Below are positions 1-5,179 of a stretch of DNA of 5,179 nt, piece by piece. Every line of letters begins with the position of its first letter. Position 1 is the first letter of the stretch. The position numbers and the translations under genes are program-made. Source of the DNA: 70-18 sp041691815. GTDB taxonomy: Bacteria > Pseudomonadota > Alphaproteobacteria > Acetobacterales > Acetobacteraceae. Below the pieces are notes generated by a model. That model was not told the origin of the DNA and made no database searches. It saw nothing but the letters and a program-made list of their open reading frames with translations. The stretch lies in contig JBEPTZ010000209.1 of assembly GCA_041691815.1 (NCBI GenBank), positions 1 to 5,179 of the forward strand, written 5' to 3'.

Positions 1-415
1 GGCCGATCGCGCCGGGCGGCTGCTGGTGGCGCTGCCGGGGCTGCTGTCATCGCGCCGCAACGCGCTGGCGCTGGGGGCGGAGCGGCTGCGCTCGGCGCTG
101 CGCCACGCCACGGCGGGGCGGGCGGCAACCGGCGCCAGGATCATGCTGCGCCTGACCGACGCACCGCTGCGCGCCCGGCTGCGCGAGTCGCATGCCCGGC
201 TGGAGGGGCTGGCCGGGCGGCTGGAGGCGGTGTCCTACGCCAAGGTGCTGGAGCGCGGCTTCGCGCTGGTGGCCGCCGCCGGGGGGGCGCCGCTCACCAG
301 CGCGGCAGCGGTGTCGCCAGGCGCCGCGCTGCGGCTGCGCTTCGCCGACGGCGAGGTGGCCGCCACCGCGGACCGCCCGCGTGGGGCGACCCGGCAAGGC
401 GCGCTGGAGTTCTGA
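1..415 (+). CDS. xseA: Exodeoxyribonuclease VII large subunit, C-terminal part (partial, 5' end outside window)
   Basis: The reading frame is open from base 2 and ends at TGA 413-415, leaving 137 residues of a protein that is normally about 400-500 aa. The N-terminal OB-fold and most of the catalytic domain lie upstream of the window. What remains is the Arg/Leu/Ala-rich helical region followed by the conserved tail: SYAKVLERGFALV, then a short linker and GAALRLRFADGEV. This matches the XseA C-terminus, where a VLxRGYALV-type segment is followed by a small beta element ending in the ADG motif. Exonuclease VII (XseA with several XseB subunits) degrades single-stranded DNA from both ends to oligonucleotides in repair, in the cytoplasm. 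An ATG/GTG inside the fragment could be mistaken for a start (GTG at 26), but the frame continues upstream with coding-like sequence. No xseB is visible next to it. Identification rests on the tail only but is quite specific. Confidence 0.88.
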   Translation, partial: ADRAGRLLVALPGLLSSRRNALALGAERLRSALRHATAGRAATGARIMLRLTDAPLRARLRESHARLEGLAGRLEAVSYAKVLERGFALVAAAGGAPLTSAAAVSPGAALRLRFADGEVAATADRPRGATRQGALEF

Positions 416-470
416 ACCCGGTCTGGTAACGCGTCGTCCAAACGGACTAGGCCATAAGCAACACCGGCAA

Positions 471-487
471 AAGGCGACCATCGCCTT
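471..487. terminator. Intergenic hairpin after xseA, weak terminator candidate
   Basis: AAGGCGA (471-477), loop CCA, TCGCCTT (481-487) form a perfect 7-bp stem. A CCGG at 464-467 can also pair with CCGG at 490-493 across a small internal loop. It lies about 55 bases after the xseA stop codon. On the + strand no T-run follows it, so it is not a typical intrinsic terminator; read on the minus strand the stem runs into only four Ts. It may mark the 3' end of the xseA transcript or be a chance dyad. Confidence 0.3.
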
Positions 488-555
488 ACCCGGCACGCCG
501 AACTGTGCAATAAATCCCTCCGGAACAGATGCCGCTGCCGCGGTCAATCTTCCAA

Positions 556-561
556 TATACT
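556..561 (+). promoter_or_regulatory. Possible -10 box for the secreted-protein gene
   Basis: TATACT matches the sigma-70 -10 consensus TATAAT at five of six positions and lies 23 bases before the ATG at 585, in a locally A/T-richer stretch (501-563) of an otherwise GC-rich gap. No convincing TTGACA-like -35 is found 16-18 bases upstream. A purine-rich GAGG at 570-573 is placed 11 bases before the ATG as a modest ribosome binding site. The leader would be short if this box is used. Confidence 0.3.
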
Positions 562-584
562 TACCGTGCGAGGCGAGTTGCGTC

Positions 585-680
585 ATGACGGAATATGTCC
601 GGTTTCCGCCCCTGCTTGCCGCCCTGCTGGCGGCCCTGCTGGCGCTGCTGCTCGGCGGCTTCGGCATGCCGGCCCGCGCC
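585..680 (+). other. Signal peptide of the four-cysteine protein
   Basis: Codons 1-32 encode a short n-region with Arg6, a continuous hydrophobic core of repeated LLAALLA units, a Gly-Gly break, and the AxA cleavage motif A30-R31-A32. There is no twin-arginine motif, so Sec export is the expected route. There is also no cysteine at the cleavage site, so it is not a lipoprotein. Confidence 0.8.
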
Positions 681-1163
681 GCGCCCTATTACCCCACCGG
701 ACCGCAGCAGAACGTGCCGGTGGCCAGCGTGCTCGCCGGCGGCTGGACCGCCTGCTACACCGGCAATATCGGCGCGCCGTTCGGCACTGATACCGCCACC
801 ACCCTGGCCAATTGCGCCGGCAGCCAACTGCTGGTCGCCGGCCATCTGAAGGGCAGCGACAGCTACGCCGTGCTGGCCGCCGCACCGAAGAGCGACGCGC
901 TGACCAACACCGGCGCCAACACCTCCAACACCCACACGGTGAACGGCAGCCAGTGGTACAACTCGGACCTCTGGGCGTTCGGCTTCGCGCCCGAGGATGC
1001 CTCCGTCACCCTGTCGTCCTGCGACGTGACCGAAGGCAATGACCGGCTCTGCGTGCACACCTTCAGCGCGATCGGCGGCTTCCGGGTCGGCAGCGCGATG
1101 AACCTGAACACCGACACCAGCTGGGAAATCGTGGTGTTCAGCAGCGACAACGCCGCACCCTAG
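585..1163 (+). CDS. Exported four-cysteine protein of unknown function
   Basis: This 192-aa protein starts at ATG 585 and stops at TAG 1161-1163. Residues 1-6 carry one Arg, residues 9-28 are a Leu/Ala-rich hydrophobic core, and PARA|AP gives an AxA signal peptidase I site after about residue 32, so it is predicted to leave the cytoplasm through Sec. The mature part of about 160 residues is rich in Asn, Thr, Ser and Gly and has four cysteines (C57, C77, C146, C156), an even number compatible with two disulfides in the periplasm or outside. Notable segments are GGWTACYTG, the middle stretch around QWYNSDLWAFGF (123-134), SSCDVTEGNDRLCVHTF (144-160), and GGFRVGS to SWEIVVF (164-185). No catalytic motif, lipobox, C-terminal sorting signal or second membrane segment is visible. 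From memory it resembles a scattered family with GGYRCG and WERVIY-like C-terminal blocks, but I cannot name it or confirm the match. Codon use is less GC-rich than the flanking genes. It runs alone, converging on holC. Confidence 0.8.
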   Translation: MTEYVRFPPLLAALLAALLALLLGGFGMPARAAPYYPTGPQQNVPVASVLAGGWTACYTGNIGAPFGTDTATTLANCAGSQLLVAGHLKGSDSYAVLAAAPKSDALTNTGANTSNTHTVNGSQWYNSDLWAFGFAPEDASVTLSSCDVTEGNDRLCVHTFSAIGGFRVGSAMNLNTDTSWEIVVFSSDNAAP

Positions 1164-1214
1164 ATTTTGCCGCGCGATTCAGACCTCCGTGTGCTTCCAC
1201 CTCCGGTCATCGCG

Positions 1215-1664
1215 CTAGGCTTTCTTCTGCCAGCCCCGCTCGGTCTGCTGCCAATACACCAGCGTATGCCCGGCCGCCTTGGCCGCCGCCCAGCGCCGCC
1301 GCGCCGCCACCACCGCTGCCTCGTCGCGGCCATCGAACAGGTCGAACACCCGGTCATACGCCGCCAGATGCACGCTGTCGGCGGCGTCCAGCAGAAACAG
1401 AAACCGCGCCCCATTCGGCGCCGGCGCATCCTCGGCGGCGAGCCAGATCGGCTGCATTGCCGCATCGCCGCTGGCCTCGGTGCCGTGCGGCAGCCAGTCC
1501 GGCTTCGCGCATAGCCACAACGCGGTGTCCAGCGCCGCCACCCGCTCCGCATCGCCGCATAGCACCATCGCCCGCTGCCCGGCCTCCAGCGTGCGGCCGA
1601 GCAACGGCGGCAACGCCTGGTCGGCGGTGCTGCGGGTCAGGTGGTAGAAACCGATTTCGGCCAT
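1215..1664 (-). CDS. holC: DNA polymerase III subunit chi
   Basis: The 149-aa product begins MAEIGFYHL, the usual HolC N-terminus (a short beta strand with FYHL), and is close to the roughly 150-residue family length. Family blocks follow in order: LDTALWLCAKPDWLPHG (45-61), PIWL (72-75), RVFDLFDGRDE (105-115), and the C-terminal W-rich helix and strand with GHTLVYWQQ and GW (132-145). HolC is part of the clamp-loader accessory pair chi-psi and, in E. coli, binds the C-terminal tail of single-stranded DNA binding protein, linking the replisome to SSB-coated lagging strand. I chose the ATG at 1662-1664. The frame continues upstream to a TTG at 1701-1703, but that extension is made of homopolymer codons from the intergenic repeat block. 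The bases just before the ATG are pyrimidine-rich (TTCCTTCCTG) and show no Shine-Dalgarno sequence, which is odd. pepA lies upstream on the same strand, 147 bp away, an order common in alphaproteobacteria. Confidence 0.92.
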   Translation of the reverse strand: MAEIGFYHLTRSTADQALPPLLGRTLEAGQRAMVLCGDAERVAALDTALWLCAKPDWLPHGTEASGDAAMQPIWLAAEDAPAPNGARFLFLLDAADSVHLAAYDRVFDLFDGRDEAAVVAARRRWAAAKAAGHTLVYWQQTERGWQKKA

Positions 1665-1678
1665 CAGGAAGGAAGCAG

Positions 1679-1698
1679 CGTTTTTTTGAAAAAAAACG
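1679..1698. repeat. T-tract/A-tract palindrome upstream of holC
   Basis: CG plus seven T (1679-1687) is followed, after GA, by seven A plus CG (1690-1698), a 9-bp complementary pair around a two-base centre (a real hairpin would open one or two more pairs). It ends 15 bases before the holC start codon. A tract of this type may bend DNA or form a weak RNA hairpin in the holC leader. Confidence 0.5.
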
Positions 1699-1700
1699 TG

Positions 1701-1780
1701 CAAAAAACCTTTTCATCCGCCTTGCAACAGCGGAGGGGTGGAGACTGCGGAGTCTCCAAAACGGATGAAAAGTTTTTTTG
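1701..1780. repeat. Nested inverted repeat, possible bidirectional terminator or MITE-like element
   Basis: The outer arms CAAAAAACCTTTTCATCCG (1701-1719) and its partner at 1762-1780 are complementary at 18 of 19 positions; the only mismatch is c1708 against t1773. The 42-base interior carries a second hairpin, TGGAGACT (1739-1746), loop GCGG, AGTCTCCA (1751-1758), with eight perfect pairs. In both directions the outer core stem (CTTTTCATCCG type) ends in a T-run, seven Ts on the + strand and six on the minus strand, as in a bidirectional intrinsic terminator, although the loop is unusually long. On the minus strand it lies between pepA and holC, so it could reduce read-through into holC. 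The alternative is a non-autonomous palindromic element; no flanking duplication was recognised. Confidence 0.6.
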
Positions 1781-1804
1781 TTTCTTTTTGTTCACAAAAA
1801 GAAA
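1781..1804. repeat. Perfect 10-bp hairpin just after the pepA stop codon
   Basis: TTTCTTTTTG (1781-1790), loop TTCA, and CAAAAAGAAA (1795-1804) are perfectly complementary. The stem is almost entirely A/T. It lies seven bases beyond the pepA stop codon (minus-strand sense) and directly abuts the outer arm of the nested repeat at 1780. It could protect the pepA mRNA 3' end or belong to the same repeat unit. Confidence 0.6.
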
Positions 1805-1811
1805 ATCTCTC

Positions 1812-3290
1812 TTATCCTTCGTAGTGCTCTTGCACCAGCCGATCCAGCAGCCGCACGCCGAACGCGGTCGCGCCCTTCGGCGTGGTTGGCGCGTCCTTGC
1901 CGCTCCACGCCATGCCGGCGATATCCAGGTGCGCCCAGGGCTTGCCGTTGACGAAGCGCTGCACGAACTGCGCCGCGGTGATCGACCCGCCGGGCCGGCC
2001 GCCGATGTTCTTCATGTCGGCGATCTCGCTGCGCAACAGCTTGTCGTAGGCGTCGTCGAGCGGCATCCGCCACACCTTCTCGCCGCTGGCGGTGCCGGCG
2101 GCGTGCAGCCGGGCGGAGAGTTCGTCGTCGTTGCTGAAGAAGCCGGCATATTCATGCCCGAGGGCGACGATGATCGCCCCGGTCAGCGTGGCCAGGTCGA
2201 TCATGAAGCGCGGGTCGAATTTCTGCTGGCAGTACCAAAGCACGTCGGCCAGCACCAGCCGGCCCTCGGCGTCGGTGTTGATTACCTCCACGGTCTGGCC
2301 GGAATAGGTCGTCACCACGTCGCCGGGCCGCTGGGCGGTGCCCGACGGCATGTTCTCCACCAGCCCGACCAGCCCGACCGCGTCGACTTTGGCCTTGCGG
2401 CCGGCCAGGGCGGCCATCAGCCCGATCACCGTGCCGGCGCCGGCCATGTCCCATTTCATATCCTCCATGCCGCCGGCCGGCTTGATCGAGATGCCGCCGG
2501 TGTCGAAGGTGACGCCCTTGCCGACGAAGGCCAGCGGCTTGCCGGCCTTCCTGCCCTTTGCGCCGGAGCCGTTCCAGTGCATCACCACCATGCGTGGCTC
2601 GCAGGCGCTGCCCTGGGCGACGCCGAGCAGCGCGCCGAAGCCGAGTTTGGCCATCTCCTTCGGCCCGAACACCTCCACCTTCAGCCCGAGGCCGCTGAGC
2701 TTGCGGCAGCGCTCGGCCATTTCGGCGGGGGTCAGCACGTTGGGCGGCTCGCTGACCAGGTCGCGCGAGACGAACACCCCCTCGGCCACCGCCTGCAACC
2801 CGGCCCAGGCGGCTTTCGCGCCGCCGGCGTCGGCGGTCAGCATGGCGAGTTTGGTCAGCTTCGGCTTGTCGGCGGCGGCCTCCTTGGTGCGGTAGCGGTC
2901 GAAGCGGTAGCCGCGCAGCACCGCCCCCAGCGCCACGCTGGCGGCCTGCGGGCCGGTCAGCCCGTCGGTGGCAACGCTGGCGGATGGCTCGCGAGCCAGC
3001 GCCGCGGCCAGCGCGCCGCCGGCCGCCTCGGCATGCCGGTCGGCCAGATCGACCAGCTTGCCCAGGCCGACCGCCACCACCCGGCTGAGCCCGGCGCCCG
3101 GCGCCAGCACGGTCGCGGTCTGGCCGCGCTTGCCGGTGAACTCGGCGGCGGCCAGCGCGCGGGACACTGTACCGCCGGTGGCGGCATCGGCGGCGTCCAG
3201 CATCGGCCCAGCCGGCGCGCCCTGCTCCAGCAGCAGCGCCAGCGCGCCGGATTTCGGCAGTTGCGGCTTGGCGAAGGTGATATCGAGCAT
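1812..3290 (-). CDS. pepA: Cytosol (leucyl) aminopeptidase, peptidase family M17
   Basis: The 492-aa product has the full M17 architecture: a variable N-terminal macro-like domain (about 1-165) and the catalytic domain (about 170-492). Conserved blocks are RDLVSEPPNVLTP (176-188), GKGVTFDTGGISIKP (257-271), KWDMAGAG (279-286) and the family signature NTDAEGRL (338-345). By alignment with E. coli PepA (offset of 12), the metal and catalytic residues are K258, D263, K270, D281, D340, E342 and R344; all are present. The enzyme removes N-terminal residues, preferably Leu, from peptides in the cytoplasm as a two-metal hexamer. Some PepA proteins also bind DNA (Xer/carAB regulation in E. coli), which cannot be judged here. 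The ATG at 3288-3290 is chosen because MLDITFAK is a typical N-terminus and GGAG (3302-3299) lies eight bases upstream; the frame stays open further up without family resemblance. It is divergent from cysQ and is followed by holC. Confidence 0.96.
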   Translation of the reverse strand: MLDITFAKPQLPKSGALALLLEQGAPAGPMLDAADAATGGTVSRALAAAEFTGKRGQTATVLAPGAGLSRVVAVGLGKLVDLADRHAEAAGGALAAALAREPSASVATDGLTGPQAASVALGAVLRGYRFDRYRTKEAAADKPKLTKLAMLTADAGGAKAAWAGLQAVAEGVFVSRDLVSEPPNVLTPAEMAERCRKLSGLGLKVEVFGPKEMAKLGFGALLGVAQGSACEPRMVVMHWNGSGAKGRKAGKPLAFVGKGVTFDTGGISIKPAGGMEDMKWDMAGAGTVIGLMAALAGRKAKVDAVGLVGLVENMPSGTAQRPGDVVTTYSGQTVEVINTDAEGRLVLADVLWYCQQKFDPRFMIDLATLTGAIIVALGHEYAGFFSNDDELSARLHAAGTASGEKVWRMPLDDAYDKLLRSEIADMKNIGGRPGGSITAAQFVQRFVNGKPWAHLDIAGMAWSGKDAPTTPKGATAFGVRLLDRLVQEHYEG

Positions 3291-3384
3291 GCGGGGCGCT
3301 CCGATTGTGCTGGATGACAGGCTTGCGACTGTAACAGCCTCGCTGCGATTGGCCAGAGCACGGGGCCGCGCTAAGACTGCCGCC
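3291..3384. promoter_or_regulatory. Divergent intergenic region between pepA and cysQ
   Basis: This 94-bp gap must hold the start signals of both the leftward pepA and rightward cysQ units if they are not transcribed from further away. A GGAG ribosome binding site for pepA (minus strand, 3302-3299) is clear. A small dyad CTGT-A-ACAG lies near its centre. I find no convincing -35/-10 pair in either direction; a minus-strand TTACAG with CACAAT 19 bases later is too weak to call. No Shine-Dalgarno sequence is seen directly before cysQ. Confidence 0.35.
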
Positions 3385-4149
3385 ATGAACCACACCGACA
3401 TGCTGAGCCTCGCCTTCACCCTCGCCCGCCGCGCCGGGGCGGCGATCCTGGAAGTGCGGGCGCGCGGCTTCGAAACCCACACCAAGGCCGACCGCTCGCC
3501 GGTCACCGAGGCCGACCATGCCGCCGAGGCGATCATCACCGCCGGCCTGCGCGCCGCCACGCCGGAGATCCCGGTGGTCGCCGAGGAGGAGATGGCGGCA
3601 GGCGGGGTGCCCGACCTGTCGGACGCCTACTGGGTGGTCGACCCGCTGGACGGCACCCGCGAATTCACCAACGGCCGCGACGAGTTCGCCGTCTGCATCG
3701 GCCTGGTGCGCGCCGGCCGCCCGGTGCTCGGCGTGGTCGGGGCACCGGCCGGGGGCGTGCTGTGGGGCGGCATTGTCGGCACCGGCGCCTGGCGGCACGA
3801 CGCCCAGGGCGAGCACCGGATCGCCGCCCGCCTGCCACCGGCCGAGGGCCTGGTGGTGGTCGCCTCGCGCTCGCACGGCGACCCCGCCCGGCTGGATGCG
3901 TTCCTTGAAGGCCGCAAGGTCGCCAAACTGATCAATGCCGGCTCGGCGCTGAAATTCTGCCGGGTGGCGGAGGGCGAGGCGGATTTGTATCCGCGCTTCG
4001 GCCCGACCATGGAATGGGACACCGCCGCCGCCCAGGCGGTGCTGGAAGCCGCCGGCGGCCAGGTGCTGGTGCTGGAGACCATGCAGCCGTTGGCCTACGG
4101 CAAGCCGGACTGGCGCAATCCGCATTTCCTCGCCACCGGCCGGGTATGA
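3385..4149 (+). CDS. cysQ: 3'(2'),5'-bisphosphate nucleotidase (CysQ, inositol monophosphatase superfamily)
   Basis: The 254-aa protein carries both signatures of the Mg-dependent phosphatase superfamily. Motif one is DPLDGTREF (86-94), preceded by the metal-binding acidic segment PVVAEEE (63-69, E67 equivalent to the SEE of CysQ). Motif two is EWDTAAAQAVLEAAGG (210-225) with D212. The Glu-Phe after DGT/DGTR and the WDTAA block favour CysQ over inositol monophosphatase or fructose bisphosphatase types, which usually show DGTxNF and WDxAAG. CysQ hydrolyses 3'-phosphoadenosine 5'-phosphate to AMP and phosphate in the cytoplasm, removing an inhibitory by-product of PAPS-dependent sulfate reduction and of acyl-carrier protein activation. 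The start at ATG 3385 leaves a normal N-terminal helix (MLSLAFTLARRAGAAIL); no good ribosome binding site precedes it. Its stop codon overlaps the next gene by ATGA, suggesting a two-gene unit. No sulfate assimilation genes are visible nearby. Confidence 0.92.
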   Translation: MNHTDMLSLAFTLARRAGAAILEVRARGFETHTKADRSPVTEADHAAEAIITAGLRAATPEIPVVAEEEMAAGGVPDLSDAYWVVDPLDGTREFTNGRDEFAVCIGLVRAGRPVLGVVGAPAGGVLWGGIVGTGAWRHDAQGEHRIAARLPPAEGLVVVASRSHGDPARLDAFLEGRKVAKLINAGSALKFCRVAEGEADLYPRFGPTMEWDTAAAQAVLEAAGGQVLVLETMQPLAYGKPDWRNPHFLATGRV

Positions 4150-5126
4150 CCGCCACCCTGCTCGAAACCGAGCTGCTGGACGCCGCCGGCACCGCCCGCG
4201 CCGCCACCCTGCTGCGCGCCGGTTCGCTGGTGGCGTTCGGCACCGAGACCGTCTACGGCCTGGGCGCCGACGCCACCGATGACCATGCAGTGGCGGCGAT
4301 CTACGCGGCCAAGGGCCGGCCGCATTTCAACCCGCTGATCTGCCACTACCCGAACGCCGCCGCCGCCTTCGCCCAGGTGCAGGCCAGCGATGCCGCCCAC
4401 AAGCTGGCCGCGGCACTATGGCCGGGGCCGCTGACCCTGGTGCTGCCGCGCCAGCCTGACTGCCCGGTCTCGCTGCTGGCCGGCGCCGGGTTGCCGACGC
4501 TGGCGGTGCGGGTGCCTGCCACTCCCAGCGCGCTGGCCCTGTTGCGCGCGGTGGGGCGGCCGGTGGCGGCCCCCTCGGCCAACCGCTCCGGCCAGGTCAG
4601 CCCGACCACCGCGGCGCATGTGCTGGCCGGGCTGGGCGGGCGGATCGCCGCGGTGCTAGACAGCGGCCCCTGCCAGGTCGGGGTGGAATCGACGGTGCTC
4701 GACCTGTCCGGTCCGCAGCCGGTGCTGCTGCGGCCGGGCGGCACCACCCGCGAGGCGATCGAGGCGGTGGTCGGCCCGATCCTGCTGCCGCCGGCGACGC
4801 AACCGGCGACGCTGCACTCCCCCGGCATGATGCTGTCGCATTACGCGCCGTCGCTGCCGGTGCGGCTGGAGGCGGCTTCGGTGGCGCCGGACGAGGCGCT
4901 GCTGGCGTTCGGGCCGCCGCTGCCGGGCGCCGGCGCGGTGTATCAGCTCAGCGCCTCGGGCGACGCCACCGAGGCCGCCGCCCGCCTGTTCGCCGGGCTG
5001 CGGGCACTGGACGCCGAGGGCGTGGCGCGCGGTTTGCGCGGCATCGCGGCGATGCCGGTGCCGGGAGCCGGGCTGGCGCCGGCGATCCGCGATCGGCTGA
5101 GCCGCGCGGCGGCGCCGCGAGAGTAA
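4146..5126 (+). CDS. tsaC: L-threonylcarbamoyladenylate synthase (Sua5/YciO/YrdC family, long form)
   Basis: The 326-aa protein has the YrdC fold at about 15-205 and a C-terminal Sua5 domain at about 235-322, so it is the longer Sua5 type rather than the roughly 190-aa YrdC type. Recognisable blocks are GSLVAFGTETVYGLGADA (26-43), the KxR of AAKGRPHFNPL (K56, R58), ALWPGPLTLVL (90-100), the SxN of APSANRSG (S144, N146), GVESTVLDL (179-187) and LRPGGTTREAIE (195-206). The linker HSPGMMLSHYAP (224-235) is the hallmark of Sua5 and covers the active site in known structures. The enzyme makes threonylcarbamoyl-AMP from threonine, bicarbonate and ATP, the first step of tRNA t6A37 synthesis, in the cytoplasm. 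ATG 4146 overlaps the cysQ stop (ATGA), with no separate ribosome binding site, so translation is probably coupled. The C-terminus ends GLAPAIRDRLSRAA, close to the family's AINDRLxRAA. Its TsaB, TsaD and TsaE partners are not in this window. Confidence 0.95.
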   Translation: MTATLLETELLDAAGTARAATLLRAGSLVAFGTETVYGLGADATDDHAVAAIYAAKGRPHFNPLICHYPNAAAAFAQVQASDAAHKLAAALWPGPLTLVLPRQPDCPVSLLAGAGLPTLAVRVPATPSALALLRAVGRPVAAPSANRSGQVSPTTAAHVLAGLGGRIAAVLDSGPCQVGVESTVLDLSGPQPVLLRPGGTTREAIEAVVGPILLPPATQPATLHSPGMMLSHYAPSLPVRLEAASVAPDEALLAFGPPLPGAGAVYQLSASGDATEAAARLFAGLRALDAEGVARGLRGIAAMPVPGAGLAPAIRDRLSRAAAPRE

Positions 5127-5133
5127 GGCAAGG

Positions 5134-5175
5134 CTGGGGCGCTGCCCCAGACCCCGCCAGGGGCCGAGCCCCTGG
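5134..5175. repeat. Tandem GC-rich hairpins after tsaC, REP-like
   Basis: Eight bases after the TAA come CTGGGGC (5134-5140), loop GCT, GCCCCAG (5144-5150), a 7-bp stem; then six bases later CCAGGGGC (5157-5164), loop CGA, GCCCCTGG (5168-5175), an 8-bp stem. Both are perfect. There is no T-run within the visible bases, so intrinsic termination is not supported, though the pair may block exonucleases or act in termination with Rho. The paired-dyad design is that of dispersed palindromic intergenic repeats. The window ends four bases later, so the unit may be incomplete. Confidence 0.6.
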
Positions 5176-5179
5176 ACCT

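Larger units (their letters stand above)
1665..1811. repeat. A/T-tract-rich intergenic block of inverted repeats between pepA and holC
   Basis: This 147-bp gap differs from everything around it: it contains runs of seven to eight T or A (1681-1687, 1689-1696, 1773-1779) inside a GC-rich chromosome. It holds three dyads in a row, listed separately: a T7/A8 palindrome at 1679-1698, a nested inverted repeat at 1701-1780, and a perfect 10-bp hairpin at 1781-1804. The arrangement looks like a small palindromic intergenic repeat unit rather than leftover coding sequence. No protein is encoded in it, no target-site duplication is evident, and whether copies exist elsewhere in the genome cannot be seen here. 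Confidence 0.65.

Noticed and set aside
192..584. Extension of the exported-protein frame upstream to 192
   Set aside because: It would overlap xseA out of frame and bury the signal peptide in the middle of the protein. The ATG at 585 with a GAGG 11 bases upstream fits better.
1164..1214. Terminator between the convergent exported-protein gene and holC
   Set aside because: The 51-bp gap contains only a short direct repeat (ACCTCCG twice) and no stem with a T-run, so nothing can be called.
1665..1703. TTG at 1701-1703 as the holC start
   Set aside because: It adds residues encoded by T/A homopolymer repeat sequence that have no counterpart in the family; MAEIGFYHL is the standard beginning.
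1641..3317. Long open frame of 558 codons on the + strand opposite pepA
   Set aside because: It is antisense to pepA, which has complete family motifs. The frame is low-complexity and rich in Gly, His, Ala and Arg, as expected from the complement of a GC-rich gene, and it shows no recognisable domain.
3291..3560. N-terminal extension of pepA upstream of 3290
   Set aside because: The extra residues overlap cysQ, do not resemble PepA, and the ATG at 3290 has a good GGAG ribosome binding site.
2152..4125. 657-codon minus-strand open frame spanning pepA and cysQ
   Set aside because: It runs across two real genes in a wrong frame and is dominated by Arg, Gly and Ala typical of high-GC shadow frames.
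1..5179. CRISPR array, tRNA, rRNA, riboswitch, transposase, phage or defence genes
   Set aside because: No regularly spaced repeats, no cloverleaf or rRNA-like stretch, and no coding frame with such motifs were found; all large real frames are accounted for by housekeeping genes and one exported protein.

Overview
The window is a GC-rich (clearly above 65 % by eye) bacterial chromosomal segment of ordinary, conserved housekeeping genes with one unidentified secreted protein between them. Protein character (XseA tail with the SYxxVLxRGFALV motif, a pepA-holC pair on one strand, a long-form Sua5/TsaC) and the style of the intergenic dyads suggest an alphaproteobacterium, most likely Acetobacteraceae/Rhodospirillales. 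That placement is inference; no rRNA or other phylogenetic marker is present.

Layout, left to right: (1) 1-415 (+), the 3' end of xseA, the large subunit of exonuclease VII, cut by the window edge. (2) 416-584, an intergenic gap with a perfect 7-bp hairpin and a possible -10 box. (3) 585-1163 (+), a 192-aa exported protein with a clear signal peptide and four cysteines, function unknown. (4) 1215-1664 (-), holC, the chi subunit of DNA polymerase III. (5) 1665-1811, an A/T-tract-rich gap packed with inverted repeats. (6) 1812-3290 (-), pepA, cytosolic leucyl aminopeptidase with all metal and catalytic residues. (7) 3291-3384, the divergent promoter gap. (8) 3385-4149 (+), cysQ, 3'(2'),5'-bisphosphate nucleotidase, overlapping by 4 bp with (9) 4146-5126 (+), the tsaC/sua5-type threonylcarbamoyl-AMP synthase. 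(10) 5134-5175, two GC-rich hairpins just after the last stop codon.

The minus-strand pair pepA -> holC is probably transcribed in that order from the 3291-3384 gap; cysQ-tsaC is transcribed the opposite way and is probably translationally coupled. The genes serve DNA repair/replication (XseA, HolC), peptide turnover (PepA), PAP recycling in sulfur metabolism (CysQ) and the tRNA t6A modification (TsaC). They do not form one pathway.

I see no new defence system, mobile gene, CRISPR array, tRNA or rRNA. The points worth a second look are the nested inverted-repeat block that separates pepA from holC, the paired GC-rich dyads after tsaC (both resemble dispersed intergenic repeats), and the unidentified four-cysteine exported protein.
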